Positions 43,071-55,084 of a stretch of 64,000 nucleotides of DNA are shown here, one piece after another; the first letter of the stretch is position 1, and each line of letters starts with the position of its first letter. The stretch is taken from positions 4,981,279 through 5,045,278 of the forward strand of contig JABAKD010000018.1 in assembly GCA_012845835.1 (NCBI GenBank), given 5' to 3'. The stretch comes from Undaria pinnatifida (lineage: Eukaryota > Sar > Phaeophyceae > Laminariales > Alariaceae). The notes under the pieces were generated by a model. That model worked only from the letters and a program-made list of their open reading frames with translations. It did no database searches and was not told the DNA's origin. The translations under genes were made by a program, and so were the position numbers.

Positions 43071-43428
43071 CATTCAGAGTGTCGAGTTACGAAGTTTCGA
43101 AAAAGTCGAAAAGATGTTTGTTATCACACCTGCTGAGCCGAGACGCCAAGAACATTCATCAGGCAACGCAAATTTTCGTATGTTGTTGTACAGCTGTTAA
43201 TACATGTTTCAGGTACTGACATCGCGCCTCACTGCCTTCCTTGTATTTCTGGTATGATAGCATTCAGCATAGCACCCGCAGTTTGGCATGATTTGCTTGC
43301 TCAAATTTTCGCACACAACGTCCGCAACAAGCACGAGCCTGGGATGGCACAGAAGAGTCGTTCTACCCTGGCGAGATCATCCTTGCTTCAGAGCTCATGC
43401 CGGTTCTCACCCTGCGTGAAGTTCTGCG

Positions 43429-43471
43429 GCTGTGCCGCACGTCGGCTGTGCCGCACGTCGGCTGTGCCGCA
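43429..43471. repeat. 16 bp tandem repeat x2.5
   Basis: ggctgtgccgcacgtc is repeated, ending in ggctgtgccgcat. Confidence 0.9.
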
Positions 43472-43620
43472 TACTAACAGTGATAGAACGTTCCGCACCT
43501 CTAGTTTATCTGAAATGCCGTTCAATGGTCGCTGGATGCAATATGCTGGTACTGCTATCTAACAACATCCCTTGCTGCGCCCATAGACTATAGGTTGCGG
43601 CAGTTACACGGAAGGAGTTT

Positions 43621-44052
43621 ATGTTCTTACACGTACCAGGGGCAAGAGACGGAAAGAGAAAAAAAGCGACCCCACAGACCAAAGGTCAGAATCCAAAGAC
43701 CAAAGGTCAGAATCAAAAACAAAACCAGATCGCTGTGATCACTGGACGAGACACACCACACGAACTTCGTCTAGTTTCCCCCCCCTTTCCCGCTTGTTTT
43801 GAGAGACCCTTCCCCCTGTTTATGGCTTCAGAAAAGCGGTGGGGAAGGGGAAGGTGGGGAAATGTGTCCCTTCGTCGTCCCTGTGACTACAGCCCTCCGG
43901 CTAGTTTTTCGTTTGTTGGACGATTTTTGGTGTGTGATATCGTTCTCATTTCTTTGGTTGCGCTCCCTCTCTCTGCCGATTCTGTCACAGATGCTACCGC
44001 AACAGTTAGTACAATAAATCCAACTAACTGCACGTCAGCAGCAGCAGCATAG
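43621..44052 (+). CDS. doubtful ORF with a hydrophobic segment
   Basis: 143 codons from ATG. The N-terminal third contains a short tandem repeat (ccaaagaccaaaggtcagaa at 43,678-43,735). The C-terminal third has FSFVGRFLVCDIVLISLVAL, a membrane or signal-like stretch, followed by Ser/Thr-rich sequence and a short Ala run from GCA repeats. I recognise no family. An opposite-strand frame of similar quality overlaps it. It may be chance, or the first exon of a secreted protein starting further in. Confidence 0.2.
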   Translation: MFLHVPGARDGKRKKATPQTKGQNPKTKGQNQKQNQIAVITGRDTPHELRLVSPPFPACFERPFPLFMASEKRWGRGRWGNVSLRRPCDYSPPASFSFVGRFLVCDIVLISLVALPLSADSVTDATATVSTINPTNCTSAAAA

Positions 44053-45010
44053 CACAGCAGGGCGGAAACGGTGATGTTATCTTCTTTGATTGAGTCGCCG
44101 ATACTGGATACCTTGAGAAAGCACGGTAGGCAGCCTAGACCTTTGAGACGACCATCCACAAATGGCGTCTTCTCTTAACATAACTCCAAACAAATGAGCG
44201 ACTTTGTGACATGCCGCTATTGGAAATTCGGAGCGATGCCTTGTGCCGACAATCCGGGACCAAACGCCAACCAGGAGATAAATTGGCCCAATCAATGCCT
44301 GGCAAGCGACATCATCAGGGGTACTCGAGCCTCAGAAGGGTCCACGTAAAGTCCCCGTTGTTGTCGAGGTACAGACGCGGTGTTGTTTTGGCCCACGGTG
44401 ATGGATTGACTACAACAATGTGCCAGCGGGGACAACGCTCTCTCACTCTCTGTCTTGATGACTGACACAAACTGATACTTCGAAGTATTAATAAAAGTCC
44501 GGCGGCTGTGTTTTGTGTTTATTGTGTTTTTGATATTCAATTCGTAGAGCATCGTCACAAACAAACATCAAAATATACATAATAATGGGACCCTTCCCAT
44601 TAAGTGAAAAAGCTCGCCCACAAAGTTAATTTTACAAGTACCAACAACGCAGCTTCCAAAGATGAGTATCGGCCCTAAATTCGTCGAATTCACAGCTGAT
44701 CTCCTTCAAACAATTATATACCAGGTAAAAACATCAATCAATCACCGTTTCGAAACACAGCAGCAAGTAAGTGCAACTTTTATTTCCAATTGCTTTTCTT
44801 TTTTTTTCGTTCACATTTAATTTGTTTTTCTTTTACACTGCGGCACATAGTTTGGTTTGCTGGTGTTTCAAATTTTCGTTTTTGCGCCAGCTTGGGGTGC
44901 TCATTGCGTGTTGACATTTATTTGCCAAGTCGCCTTGCCGTACATACATCTTCGCAACGTTTTTTTTTCTACATTTTAAAATATTTTTGCCATGTTGTGT
45001 ACCTCTGTCT
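44053..45010. other. no gene recognised
   Basis: Contains a palindromic atacttcgaagtat at 44,475. Nothing else identifiable. Confidence 0.4.
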
Positions 45011-45019
45011 CGCACTTTT

Positions 45020-45150
45020 TGTGACCACAGACCACAGAGAGAGCTCGTCTCTCCATGAGGCATCAAGTAAGGACACCGACTGGTTGTGCCGGATGTAGAT
45101 GGACGAACAAAGATGGATGAATAGATAACTTCAATGTGAGTAACACACAC
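45020..45150 (+). mobile_element. SINE-like unit, CA-tail family
   Basis: tgtgaccacagaccacagag, gtaaggacaccgactggttg and ttcaatgtgagtaacacaca follow the family order. Confidence 0.6.
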
Positions 45151-45440
45151 AACAAACCCACCCGTCATGTGATTGGGAGTTCGTGGAAGCGACGAGTGGT
45201 TTCACAGTAAGGTGGGCCAAGGACGGGATAGACTGGAGCTGGCGCCGCCCCACAGTCAGGACTCCCACAAGAAAAATGGTTGCCATCGAAAGGGAGAGGG
45301 GGGGGGGGAAGACCTTGCGGGGGACTTGGCGCGCGCGGGGGGAAGGGCGGGGTAAGCAGCCGTACCGTGTCGAATGGGAGAAAGAAAGAACTGACAGGTC
45401 GTGTGGCTAGCGACCAGGGTGACAAGCAGACAGGTGTCCA

Positions 45441-46230
45441 TATAGACTATATATATATTTTAAAAATTGAAAATACATTCCAGCTGTGAGATCGAGGATT
45501 TTGTCGGAACTCATCTTTGCAAGCTGTGTGCGATACTCCGATCGCGCGTATTACGGGTTGTGTGTCCTCATTAAGGATATAGCCCTTTGCAACTACAGTG
45601 TAGCTATCAGGGTCAACAGGGTGATGTTAGGCAGTCTGTGCGCGGAAACTATAAAACCCGTTTCTGAGGGGCACAAAATCTGACAGCTGTGGAAGGAAAT
45701 GCGTCAGTTCATCAAGTGAATCCTGTAAGTCGAATATCCGGTGAGGGGAGGGCGGAGTTTTCTAAGGACATGGGGGCCTGGGTTTTATCAAGAGGGGGGG
45801 GAGGGGGGGGCGGGACGGGCGGGGCAGCTCGATCTGTGCGTGGACACTATAATTTATACCCTGTCAGTCGTACAACCAGTAAGGAGCGGGCGGAGCGTTC
45901 GAGGGGGGTGGGGGCGGGGGTGGGGCGGGGGGAAGGGGGGGGGGGGGGGGGGGGGGTCGGAAATGTTTTTTTAACCAACACCTTTAGGTCGCATAGAGGT
46001 ACGGGTTTGCTATACGCGTGGTACTAGGTCTCGGCGATGGTGCGGGTGGTGGGGAAGGAGGGGGCGTTGGTCGGGGGGGGGGGGGGGGGGGATTGAATGA
46101 AAGCTACGGAATGAATACTCTGATGACGTGATATCAACTGCGTAGAAGTGTTTATTACTCTCGCCGATTTCGATGTTAGGTGGGGCGTTTGAGCAAGAGG
46201 GAGAGGGTAAATATATTTAGACTACATGTG
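45441..46230 (+). repeat. R1 dispersed repeat, longest plus-strand copy
   Basis: The head starts near 45,465 after tatagactatatatatattt. Then come ctcatctttgcaagctgtgt, gggtcaacagggtgatgtta, cagctgtggaaggaaatgcg, a G tract near 45,797, gtcgtacaaccagtaaggag, a long G tract near 45,935-45,956, ggtttgctatacgcgtggta, a third G tract near 46,072-46,091, and tgtttattactctcgccgat. It gives the order of modules for the family. Confidence 0.85.
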
Positions 46231-46284
46231 TCGTCTTGACATTAGACCGATGTTGATATTTCTACTCATCTATTTACATCATCT

Positions 46285-46415
46285 ACTCTGTGACCGACCA
46301 CAGAACTTGTGTCTTTATAAGGATCAAGAATCGGCGCGGACTCTGGGTGCATTGATGATGAATCATCATGTCGTCGGGTAGAAAGAACGATTCAATGTGA
46401 AGACAACACACATCC
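46285..46415 (+). mobile_element. SINE-like unit, CA-tail family
   Basis: tgtgaccgaccacagaactt, cgcggactctgggtgcattg and gattcaatgtgaagacaaca match the family. It contains a short atgatgaatcatcat palindrome. Confidence 0.65.
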
Positions 46416-47660
46416 AGCACAACCAGCATTCGTGCTGATGATGTCCCGTAGAGAGACGAGCTCTGCGGTCACACACTACGAGACAGAGAAGATACACATT
46501 GTAAACAACACAGCTGGTGACTTGGCCATGCAACAACCTGTCTGTGGGTGTATTTGTATGTTTACTTGTTCCCGCGTTTGAGTTTTTTTTTCTGTGTTTT
46601 TTTTGCCTTTCTTTGGCTTGGTGTTGTGGTCTTTATTTTATTTCTTTTTTGTGGGGGGAACAGCAAGGAAAGACTATAATAATGACTCATTTATAGACTT
46701 TCCTTGCATGATGACATCTGAGACCCCTGCCTGGACAGGAGTACTCCGAAATGTAGCAAGGAGGTGGCAGGGCTTGCCTGTGGCAAGGTTGACGGTTCGG
46801 TTCGATAAAGTAGCCAAGCGCCCGAAACATATGCTCCACGATCGATCGTGTTTCTCACATAAGAATTTAATAATTTTTTATACAGCGAGGTCGTTTTGAC
46901 GGCCTGGTTCATCTCTTCTCTCGTATGCTTCCGCCATGGTGTTTTTATCTCCCATGTGTCTTGATCGTGGTGCACGACACGCTTCCACCAGGTATACATA
47001 TAACATTAGCCTACGCGGAACACAAGAGAATGTGCATCAACGAGAAGAATGTTTTACGTTTTGCTTGCGTCTTTTTGTACTATATTAGCAATAACAGTAG
47101 TACGTACGCATTTATTTTAGGGCATTCTTGTGGTTTATTTAGCATTTTGCTTTTTTCAGTTCCTATTCGCAGATAGATCTGGCTTGATTGTGCCGTGATT
47201 TCCATGCCCGGTACGCACACATTTCGGCAAGTTTTATTTCGTCGACTATTTCACGGAAGTTATTATATCTCTGTCTCACGGCAGTCTGCGTGGGCAAATG
47301 CGGAATTTCTTTTGAACTCCGAAATGGCCTGTGATGACTACCAGGTACAACAGCAGCAACAGCAAACAATATACTGTGGTACTAATAGTATAGTCTATAG
47401 TAATGGCAGTAGCGCACGTGGCCACGGAATGTATAATTTAAGTATCCCTGCACGATTGGAAATCAGGACGGAGAATGTATACTTCAAGTATCTCCGCACG
47501 ATTAGAAATCAGGACGGCATTTGGCGGCAAATATCAACTGTCCGTACCGCCGTATATGCGATGTGTACGGGAGAGTCCTTCCTGCCAAGTAGTGTCTCTC
47601 AGGAGGAGGCATAGGCACGGACATTATACTGGTTGTGCTGAGGTGGAGATGTGTTGAAAG
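46416..47660. other. no gene recognised
   Basis: A tandem pair (gcacgattggaaatcaggac / gcacgattagaaatcaggac) lies at 47,451-47,515. The frames here are not recognisable. Confidence 0.4.
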
Positions 47661-47727
47661 ATCAGCTAAATGTGAATAATACACACGGACACTGGGTGTG
47701 CTGACGATGTCGCGAGGCATACTGCTT

Positions 47728-47765
47728 CTATAGTCTAGTCTAGTCTAATACTTCGAAGTATATTG
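47728..47765. repeat. TAGTCTA array joined to an ATACTTCGAAGTAT palindrome
   Basis: tatagtctagtctagtcta is followed directly by atacttcgaagtat. Both motifs recur separately elsewhere. Confidence 0.7.
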
Positions 47766-47794
47766 TATGAAAGAACGGTCAACAAAAAATGTTG

Positions 47795-47830
47795 CTGTTC
47801 TCACATTAACTCGCAAAATCAACAAAATAT
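47795..47830 (-). mobile_element. 3'-end fragment of the LINE-1/SINE tail
   Basis: gttctcacattaactcgcaa is the complement of the shared 3' signature. Confidence 0.5.
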
Positions 47831-48309
47831 GCGAAGGCGATGCCACACAAACAAAGCAGAATACAAAGTACATACTGCTATTGCTGTAGACCACAGTACT
47901 AACTACAGAAAGCGTGGATGGCGAACGACCACAGACAGATAGTTTACCGGCAAAAAGCAGAGCCCACGATGTTGCCGTGCGCCACTTACGAACTGTCCTG
48001 ACCACCTAGGAGCACCTGTCCCGATCGTGTCACGCATCGTTTGAAGGTTTGAGGGGGGGAAGTCAGCAAACGCGGCAGAATCGCTATTGAATTGGGATTC
48101 GGCGCCGAACTATAGGCAGTCTGCCACCACTCCTCGGCGCGATATGTGTAGTCCGCTCTCCTTGCTGAATAACATCAGGTACCGGGTTTGACACAACAAT
48201 AATAAAGCGGCAGTATGTCGGCATTCCCCATGGTCCACCAATCAGCATAGGTACGCCACGTACGTACTGAGCGAGTGCCTAGTCGTAAGTCCTTTTAAAA
48301 ACAGTATAC
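47831..48309. other. no gene recognised
   Basis: No identifiable element. Confidence 0.4.
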
Positions 48310-48500
48310 AAGGGACTGCTCACGCTGTCGCTTTTAGTGGGATCCGAAGGACGCGCCAGCTAGCGTTGGGTTGCGAAAGCAACTGAGTTAAATCGACACA
48401 CGACGCGTATGAAAATACGTAGGAGTGTGGTGGGCTTAGACTACGCTTTATTTTTCCCCATCAGCCGGAGGATTGAAAAAAAAAAAAAAAAAAAAAGTAT
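48310..48500 (+). mobile_element. SINE-C copy with poly(A) tail
   Basis: gggactgctcacgctgtcgc, tgggatccgaaggacgcgcc, agctagcgttgggttgcgaa, taaatcgacacacgacgcgt, then cccatcagccggaggattg and about 19 A residues. The A tail supports an RNA-mediated origin. Confidence 0.75.
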
Positions 48501-48529
48501 ACAAGGAATATGGACTACTGTGTTGGGTT

Positions 48530-48720
48530 AAAATTGACTCGCCATAAGCGCGAGAGGGCGTGTGAGTTGGCGAAATTGGATGCGAAACCGACGAGCATAG
48601 GGAATGCTGAACACTATGTGCTTTCAAATAAAGGCACAAGGGGGGGCGGGCGAGGGATGGCACCTGTAAGCGTGGCATGTCCAGAAGGCAGGCGGCACAG
48701 CATGTCCGGAAATTAGGGTG
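48530..48720 (+). mobile_element. tRNA-like SINE family, body copy
   Basis: Shares ttgactcgccataagcgcga, gacgagcatagggaatgctg and cacctgtaagcgtggcatgt with the element at 11,627. No tRNA-like head is visible here. Confidence 0.55.
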
Positions 48721-49155
48721 AGGGGGTAAAAGCTCTGACAGGGCTGGTCTAGGAAAGTGGGGATGATTTTATCGACTTTCAAACAGCGGTCACGTCAGTT
48801 ACGAGGGTCGCATGGATCTCTCAATCCTAATACGCCCCCACGCATGCATGAATTAATATCAGACCTCCCTCTCTCACCTAGTGTATGCCTCGAAAGATTG
48901 CTGAGCAGATCGGTCGAAGCAAGACGTCTCGGTGGTGGCGGTGTGGTAGTGTGAAGGTGTGGTTGGTGTAATGGTGCCGGTATGGTCTACTAATCTGTTG
49001 CTGCTGCGGAGGAGGAAGGGAGTGACGAGGAGCGAGCAAGCAGTACAGATAGTGCGGTGAAGTGAGCACCTCGAATATTGGCGGAAAACGAAGACAGATA
49101 ACGCTCGCTCCGAGATATGAACAGCAGTGACACGCAGCTACTACTACTATCAATA
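48721..49155. other. no gene recognised
   Basis: No identifiable element. Confidence 0.4.
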
Positions 49156-49370
49156 GCATCAAGCTGGTACGCTATTGGTTGAGCCGGCACGCTCCCTCCG
49201 AAAGCTTTGTGGTATTCATTTTACGCAAGATACGTCTCGGAATCAGAAACGTTCACAGCCCAAGCATCAAGTTGGTACGCTGTTGGTTGAGCCGGCACGC
49301 GCCGTCCGAAAGCTTTGTGATATTCGTTTTACGGAAGATACGTATCGGAATCGGAAACGTTCTCAGCCCC
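49156..49370 (+). repeat. tandem repeat, 108 bp x2
   Basis: The units begin gcatcaagctggtacgctat and gcatcaagttggtacgctgt. Both contain ttgagccggcacgc, ccgaaagctttgtg and gaaacgtt. They give a repeated peptide frame (EPARSLRKLCGIHFTQDT and EPARAVRKLCDIRFTEDT). The frame is open through both, which may be chance. No known family. Confidence 0.85.
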
Positions 49371-49394
49371 AAAAAAATTCTGGGTACAGCAGTA

Positions 49395-49480
49395 TGATGA
49401 ATCAGCACGGACTCTGGGTGTACTGATGTTGGGTATGTAGGTACATAGAAAGAACGGTTTAATGTGAAGAGAACACACAC
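49395..49480 (+). mobile_element. SINE-like unit, CA-tail family, 3' part
   Basis: gcacggactctgggtgtact and acggtttaatgtgaagagaa followed by CA repeats. Confidence 0.6.
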
Positions 49481-49739
49481 AGCTGGTAGAGTCTAGTGAT
49501 TCTTGTTTCATGACATTGAAGCCGTTTTGTACACATACTATATCTGGGATGCATAAAGCATATTTCATATTATTATAAAATTTCAAACATTTGTTTTTGT
49601 TCACGACGAGGTCGTAGCATCTCACCGTGCACAGGCAGCGAAACTACCTGTACCTGGTAGTTGATACAACATCAACAACAACGTATTGTGTATGTACCGG
49701 GTACCATCTTTTTTCATTATCATCACGTTTAATCTCCAG

Positions 49740-50000
49740 CCCATCAACTCGTATGAGGTTTTGGACTGAGCGACCTCCTGCACAACAAGCCGTGGTCACC
49801 GGTGTCGTCCCTTCTCTCCCTCCTTGCCTCGGTACACACATGCCTTCATTTGTGGTCGCGCATAAGGCATCTCAACTAACAGCTGTTCAGCTTTTTTTAA
49901 TGCTCGGCGGGAGGCTCGTCCACCTTTTTTTTTTCCATTTTTCTCTGACTTGTCATCACGCGCTTTCCGCTCGTCAATTTTCCACGCAAAGAAAAATATC
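49740..50000 (-). mobile_element. tRNA-like SINE family, inverted copy
   Basis: The minus strand carries acaccggtgaccacggcttg, gagaagggacgacacc and gaaagcgcgtgatgac, matching the body of the element at 11,627. Confidence 0.5.
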
Positions 50001-50450
50001 CTAATAACGAAAGAGATTCGCCTACTTCTCCGCACACAGGGAACGAATATGATATACCTGCGTGCTCGTATGTAGCAGCACACCTAACTGTGTGTGTGTT
50101 GTGTTCACATCAAATCGTTGCTTCTACCCAACAAGCAGTGAAACAAAACAAATTCGGCAGTGGGTATTCATATACGTACAGCAGCTGCTGGCAGCAGCAT
50201 GCCTTGGAGATGCTCCGTCATCCGCTCAGCACGCTCCAACGATCCGACGTTCACAGATACTACCAGTTGGGCGTTAAAAAGTACCTTTTTTTTTTTACGT
50301 TGCGATGGCGGCTGACGCCGCTGGATATACCATTGTTAACTGCTGTTTGTTGTACTGCCATCACAATGTGTATGCATAGGTAAAACATGGATGGGTACGA
50401 AGGAAGAGCTAAGAATACACACGCATCGAGGTTGCAACATCCAGGTATTA
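50001..50450. other. no gene recognised
   Basis: Contains a GCAGCTGCTGGCAGCAGCAT patch at 50,180. Otherwise unassigned. Confidence 0.4.
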
Positions 50451-50529
50451 TTACAAAAATTAAAATACACTCCAGCTGCTGTGAGATTGAACATTTTGTT
50501 GAAACTCATCTTTGCAAGCTGTGTGTAAC
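50451..50529 (+). repeat. R1 head fragment
   Basis: cactccagctgctgtgagat through catctttgcaagctgtgtg, then cut off at acattatagactatattg. Confidence 0.8.
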
Positions 50530-50939
50530 ATTATAGACTATATTGTTTGCATGAAAAGGCAAGAAGAGCCAAAACACGACCACGCCCGCCCACCCGTTCC
50601 AATCGGGTGGAAGAAACGGGTACAAACTGAATTAAATGGAGAATCAACCAGCTTCATACATACAAACGTATGTATGATACAATCCTTGCGACCTACGAGA
50701 CTGGCCCAACAAAAATCGTACTCAACCCGGCTCAAACCACGAAGTAGGTATTGGGTTTGATCGACAATGACCCGGGTATTTTTTTTTAGACTTGACGGCT
50801 ACAATTTACCTCGCGCTTTCTATATCTTGAGGATTTTTTTTTTTTGCCAAACCAATGTTCTCGTACCCAGTACGCTAGCACTTCACTTGCGTCGCCTTGA
50901 TGATGAATTGCGACAAATTGGTTTACACTGTGTTGTCTC

Positions 50940-51060
50940 ACAGTCTGTGACCAAAGAATTTTGTCTCTCTGTGTCAAGGACGAACCAGCCCGGACTCTGA
51001 GCGTACTGATGATGCCGTTGGGTAGAAAGAACGGTTTGATGTGAAGACCGCACACACATA
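50940..51060 (+). mobile_element. SINE-like unit, CA-tail family
   Basis: tctgtgaccaaagaattttg, cccggactctgagcgtactg and acggtttgatgtgaagaccg followed by CACACA. Confidence 0.65.
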
Positions 51061-51270
51061 TCGCGAGACGTCTTGTTTTCATTCACTTGTGTTGCTGCGG
51101 TCAACCCTTTCTTTCTTTACACTCCCGTTTTACTTATATTCAACCGTTGTGTGTACCTGCGAGTACAACCACACGTATGATATGAATGAGAACTAAAAAG
51201 TATGAAAGATGATGGAATACGTGGTAGACGGGATGAGCAAAACGAAAACCAACTAGACTACGTAGATATG

Positions 51271-52140
51271 TTGTTGTTCTCACGTTAACTCGCATAATCA
51301 AGTCCGTGGTCACAGGACAGGCTCCAGTCACTCTGCGTCTGAGGAATACCCCAGACAAAAAACACAAACAAACCAAAGGTGGTACACGCATATATCAAAG
51401 CTGACGCAATTCATGCCTCCGCCAGAAACATTTAAAAGTGAAATCGGGAGTCAGCCTACGATGTGCCAGGTCTTTACTGGTGCATACGTCCCACTACTCG
51501 AGCCTGAAAAACGACTATTATAGCGCTCGCCACCCAGGAAAAGACCACCACGTATATATTACACGTAGTGCCTATCACTACGCATACGCATGTCAGATTC
51601 GAGTCAATTGGAAAAAAAGAAAGAAGGCAAAAGAAAGGTGAGAAAAAAAAAAAAAAACTAAAAAGGAAAGGAAAGAAAAGGAAAGACAAGAAAAGAAAAG
51701 ACAAGACCATATAGGACAAGAAGAAGAAGCAAGGAAAGGAAAAGGAAAAAAACGTCATAGTAGCAGACCCTAGGAACTGACTAAAGACGGCATTGATTGG
51801 GCTCATACCGGTAGAGGGTATCAAGTGCATCAATGGAACGGGGGGGGAGACGCAACAAGGCGCAGAAGTCAGGGCGGTCTTACGCTATCTTGTGACGGCC
51901 ATTGGAAGGTCCAAAAACTTCAAGACGATGATGGCCAGACCTAAACTTCAGTCTCTCGAGCAGGACGCCCCCCCTCCCCCACCACCCCCCTCCCCCCTCC
52001 CCCCCTCCCACTTCCCTCCCGCCCCCCGCCCCCCCCCCGGCCGTTCAGAGATGCCGACGGTGGATGGCGATACCGCGGCCTTTGCGTGTCGCTCTGCAGC
52101 TCTGCGTCTCTCCGCCTCATGCCATTTTCCGCATGATGAC
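51271..52140 (-). mobile_element. LINE-1 fragment c, 3' end only
   Basis: Minus strand: the last codons of the C-terminal domain near 52,140-52,060 (including the EMRRRDAEL-type segment), a G-rich stretch (C-rich 51,967-52,040), the T/C-rich untranslated region (A/G-rich 51,600-51,750 on the plus strand), and the same end (gttctcacgttaactcgcat at 51,277) with a minimal TTG tail. It is the shortest of the three fragments. Confidence 0.8.
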
Positions 52141-52164
52141 TAACTCGACTCCCTCGACACATAT

Positions 52165-52625
52165 ATTATTGTAAAAATTAAAATACACTCCAGCTGTGAG
52201 ATCGAGGATTTTGTCGAAACTCATCTTTGCAAGCTGTGTGTGATACTCCGATCGCGCGTATTGTCCTCATCAAGGATATAGGTCGGCGATTCCCCTTGCA
52301 ACTACAGTGTAGCTATCAGGGTCAACAGGGTGATGTTAGGCAGTCTGTGCGCGGAAACTATAAAACCCGTTTCTGAGGGGGACAAAATCTGACAGCTGTG
52401 GAAGGAGATGCATCAGTTTATCAAGTGAATCCCGTAAGTCGAATATCCGGTGAGGGGAGGGCGGAGTTGTTGAGGACGTGGGGGGCTGATTTTGATCAAA
52501 AGGGGGGCAGGAGGGGGGGAGGGGGGGGAGGGGACGGGTGGGGCAGGTCTATTTGTGCGTGGAAACTTTAAATATTTCTTGTGGGGGAGGGGGGGGAATG
52601 TGGCGGGGGGGGGCGATGGCGGGGG
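52165..52625 (+). repeat. R1 dispersed repeat
   Basis: cactccagctgtgagatcga, ctcatctttgcaagctgtgt, ggtcggcgattccccttgca, cagctgtggaaggagatgca, then G tracts near 52,505-52,545 and 52,600-52,630. Confidence 0.85.
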
Positions 52626-52702
52626 GGGGAAAGGTTACAAGACGTAACCGAATAATAAGTGATAAATCAAAGCACAACAGAGAATCCATCAACTAATAAT
52701 AA

Positions 52703-52733
52703 TAGACTAGACTATAGACTATAGTCTAGTCTA
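52703..52733. repeat. 31 bp perfect palindrome of TAGACTA units
   Basis: The left arm tagactagactatag and the right arm ctatagtctagtcta are exact reverse complements around a central A. It lies just before another R1 head. Confidence 0.85.
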
Positions 52734-52744
52734 CGTATGTATCT

Positions 52745-52965
52745 AAGAATTGAAAAATGCACTTCTTCAGCCGTGAGATCTACCAAAGAAAAAGCTTTTT
52801 TGATCAAAACTCAGCTTTGCAAGCTGCTTGTTCTGATACTTCGATCGCGGGTGTTACACGGTGTGCATGCCCCCGCGAAAGATACAGGTCGGTGACTACC
52901 CTGCCAACGCCAGAGTCAACAGGATTAAGACGTTCAGCCTTGTTCTGCCCACGGATTCTGTATAA
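52745..52965 (+). repeat. R1 head, strongly diverged
   Basis: aactcagctttgcaagctgc, tgatacttcgatcgcgggtg and cagagtcaacaggattaaga follow R1 order with many changes. Confidence 0.6.
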
Positions 52966-53239
52966 ATATATCGTAGCAAAAAGACTCCGAGGACCAACGC
53001 CCGAATGGGTAGGGTGGACCGCACCTACCTGGACCATGTCCGGCTGAAGGCTGTTCTCTCATGGCTGGGGGTTTTGTTAGTGGGTAGTAAGCTTGCGCAA
53101 GTTCCGCACTATCCGGAAAGTTGCCGTTGCGGGTGGCTATCTCCACCGCACCTGACCCTCAGGGGTCAGGTCGGGTCGACATACTCTCGCATCCGTTTAC
53201 AACGGCAGTTTGCGTTGCCGGGGTGGTAACGAGGACCGC

Positions 53240-53420
53240 CGACAGGGACAGCTCGCGCTATCGCTGTAGTGGGAACCGAAGGACGCGCTAGCTAGCGCTG
53301 GATTGCGAATGCGGTTGGGTTACATCGACACACGATGTGTATGAACATACGTGCAAGTGTGGTGAGATTATTTCAGCTGTTGTTTTCCCTTATCCACCGG
53401 AGGATATAAATAAAAAGCGA
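53240..53420 (+). mobile_element. SINE-C copy
   Basis: gacagctcgcgctatcgctg, gggaaccgaaggacgcgcta, gctagcgctggattgcgaat, catcgacacacgatgtgtat, then ccaccggaggatataaataa. Confidence 0.7.
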
Positions 53421-55084
53421 AAAAGCAGATGACACCAACCAACCAACATCGGTGGCACCCACCATACAGGGTTCCGAATGCACCTACTAGGACCATTGCG
53501 ACGTAGCACATCACCTGCTTATTAGTCTGTTTGCAGGGCTGTTTGTCTTGTTCGTTTTTAGAATGTTTGGATCCGCTGGATCGTCCGCTCCAGCCCCCTC
53601 GGGGATAAAGTGCCACCCGATACTGCGGTAGTTACTACCTCCGCCATTATGTAGGTACTTACGGAACCTGTTTTTCCCCGTTCCCTCCCATCCCTTTATT
53701 TTCCCCCTTTCTTCGTTCCTTGAGTTAGTTATTGTTTTCCCGTGTGATTGAGGTTTTTGCCCTCTTTGATTTCCTTAGTTTTTACATACTCTTCAGGCTA
53801 CTGGGGCGATGGAATCGATATAGATACCGGCGTCGATGATGCAGCAACCAGACAGAGGGCAGACCTAGCAGGAACGCGCCTACCCATCTAGCGGTTGCAT
53901 TCAGAATTCAGTTTGGGTGCTGCCCCGACGCTGTCTGGGTGGTCTCACCTGCTTTGTTGCAGAGTTTTCCCTTGCTTAATGTTGGTATATGGACTGCAGT
54001 CCACTAGTTACGGTATATAGTCTATTTGACTCGCAGTCACTACCTTGAGTACACCATGTATCTTAATCTAGATGCAGAGAAATACAGTATGCGGGGAACG
54101 TCGGTTTGTTAGATTCCGTCGGTATGTTGTATGCTCAAGTTGTAACCAACTTCCCCTTTGAAGATATGTATCGGGCGACGTTGCAGGGAATGCTGCAAGG
54201 ATCTTTACTATAGGACAGTCTGTCGGTGAGTGCAACGACCCGTAGAGTACATCTGCCCGTACCACGGGCATTGTGCCGTATTGATTAGGTGACAGTCAGC
54301 CCCACCTCCATCACTTCCTACACCTCTCTTAAGGACGCTCACGCTTTCGGTGACGAAATATACATGTAACCGTATTTGTTGGGGTTTCCACATATACAAC
54401 ATGGATGTTTTATATTGATTATTTCCACTATGTGGTGCCTTGACTGGCATTTGGCCTGCGACCTTCCATGGGGCAACGATAATGTATGCATTTCCCTTTC
54501 TCGGATTGTGCATCATTAATGCCCTTCTTTGAACCTACGCCTACCCGGGCATCTACCATTGGATTCGTTCGACACGCTAGCGTGGTATAACTACCTAGCA
54601 GTACTTGCTGGTGGAGGCGCCAGCAGAAGAGCTGGTTCACGGGGGGGGTGTAATTGATAGTAGATTTTTATTGAGTTTTAGGCATGATGCAAGGCCTAGA
54701 CGAACAACGCTGCCCGGACAGGGGGCACAGGATTTACAGCTGGATCGATAGCCAACATACCCGGGGCAAAAACCACGGGTGGTGAGGCTGGTAGCGCAAG
54801 GGTGCGTTACCAGTCTCCACCAGAGGGCGGAGCAAACGCTCGCGATGAAGAACTCGCGGGCTTGTAGTTGGAGAATCTTCGGATGAAAATTCGCTCGAGA
54901 ATATTGGGAAGAGAGAGAGAGAGTCCTCAGAGAGAGCAGAACAGGAGAAGCTCCGACACGGAGGCGGAGGTATGGGCTTACAGCAACCTGGGGAGTTTGT
55001 CCAACCAGGAATGTTTATGATAGGTGTACGCCCGCACCCAAGCTAAACGATAAGGTAGGTATTTTATTTACCTGGACGAAGCAG
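53421..55084. other. no gene recognised; possible leader of the Copia element
   Basis: A primer-binding-site-like tggtataactacc occurs at 54,583 and a GA repeat at 54,912-54,926. No long terminal repeat could be paired with sequence beyond 63,620. A minus-strand patch at 54,288-54,227 matches 23,364-23,441. Confidence 0.4.

Noticed and set aside
43254-43562. 102-residue plus-strand ORF as a gene
   Set aside because: Contains a 16 bp tandem repeat giving a Cys/Arg-rich patch; no homologous family recognised.
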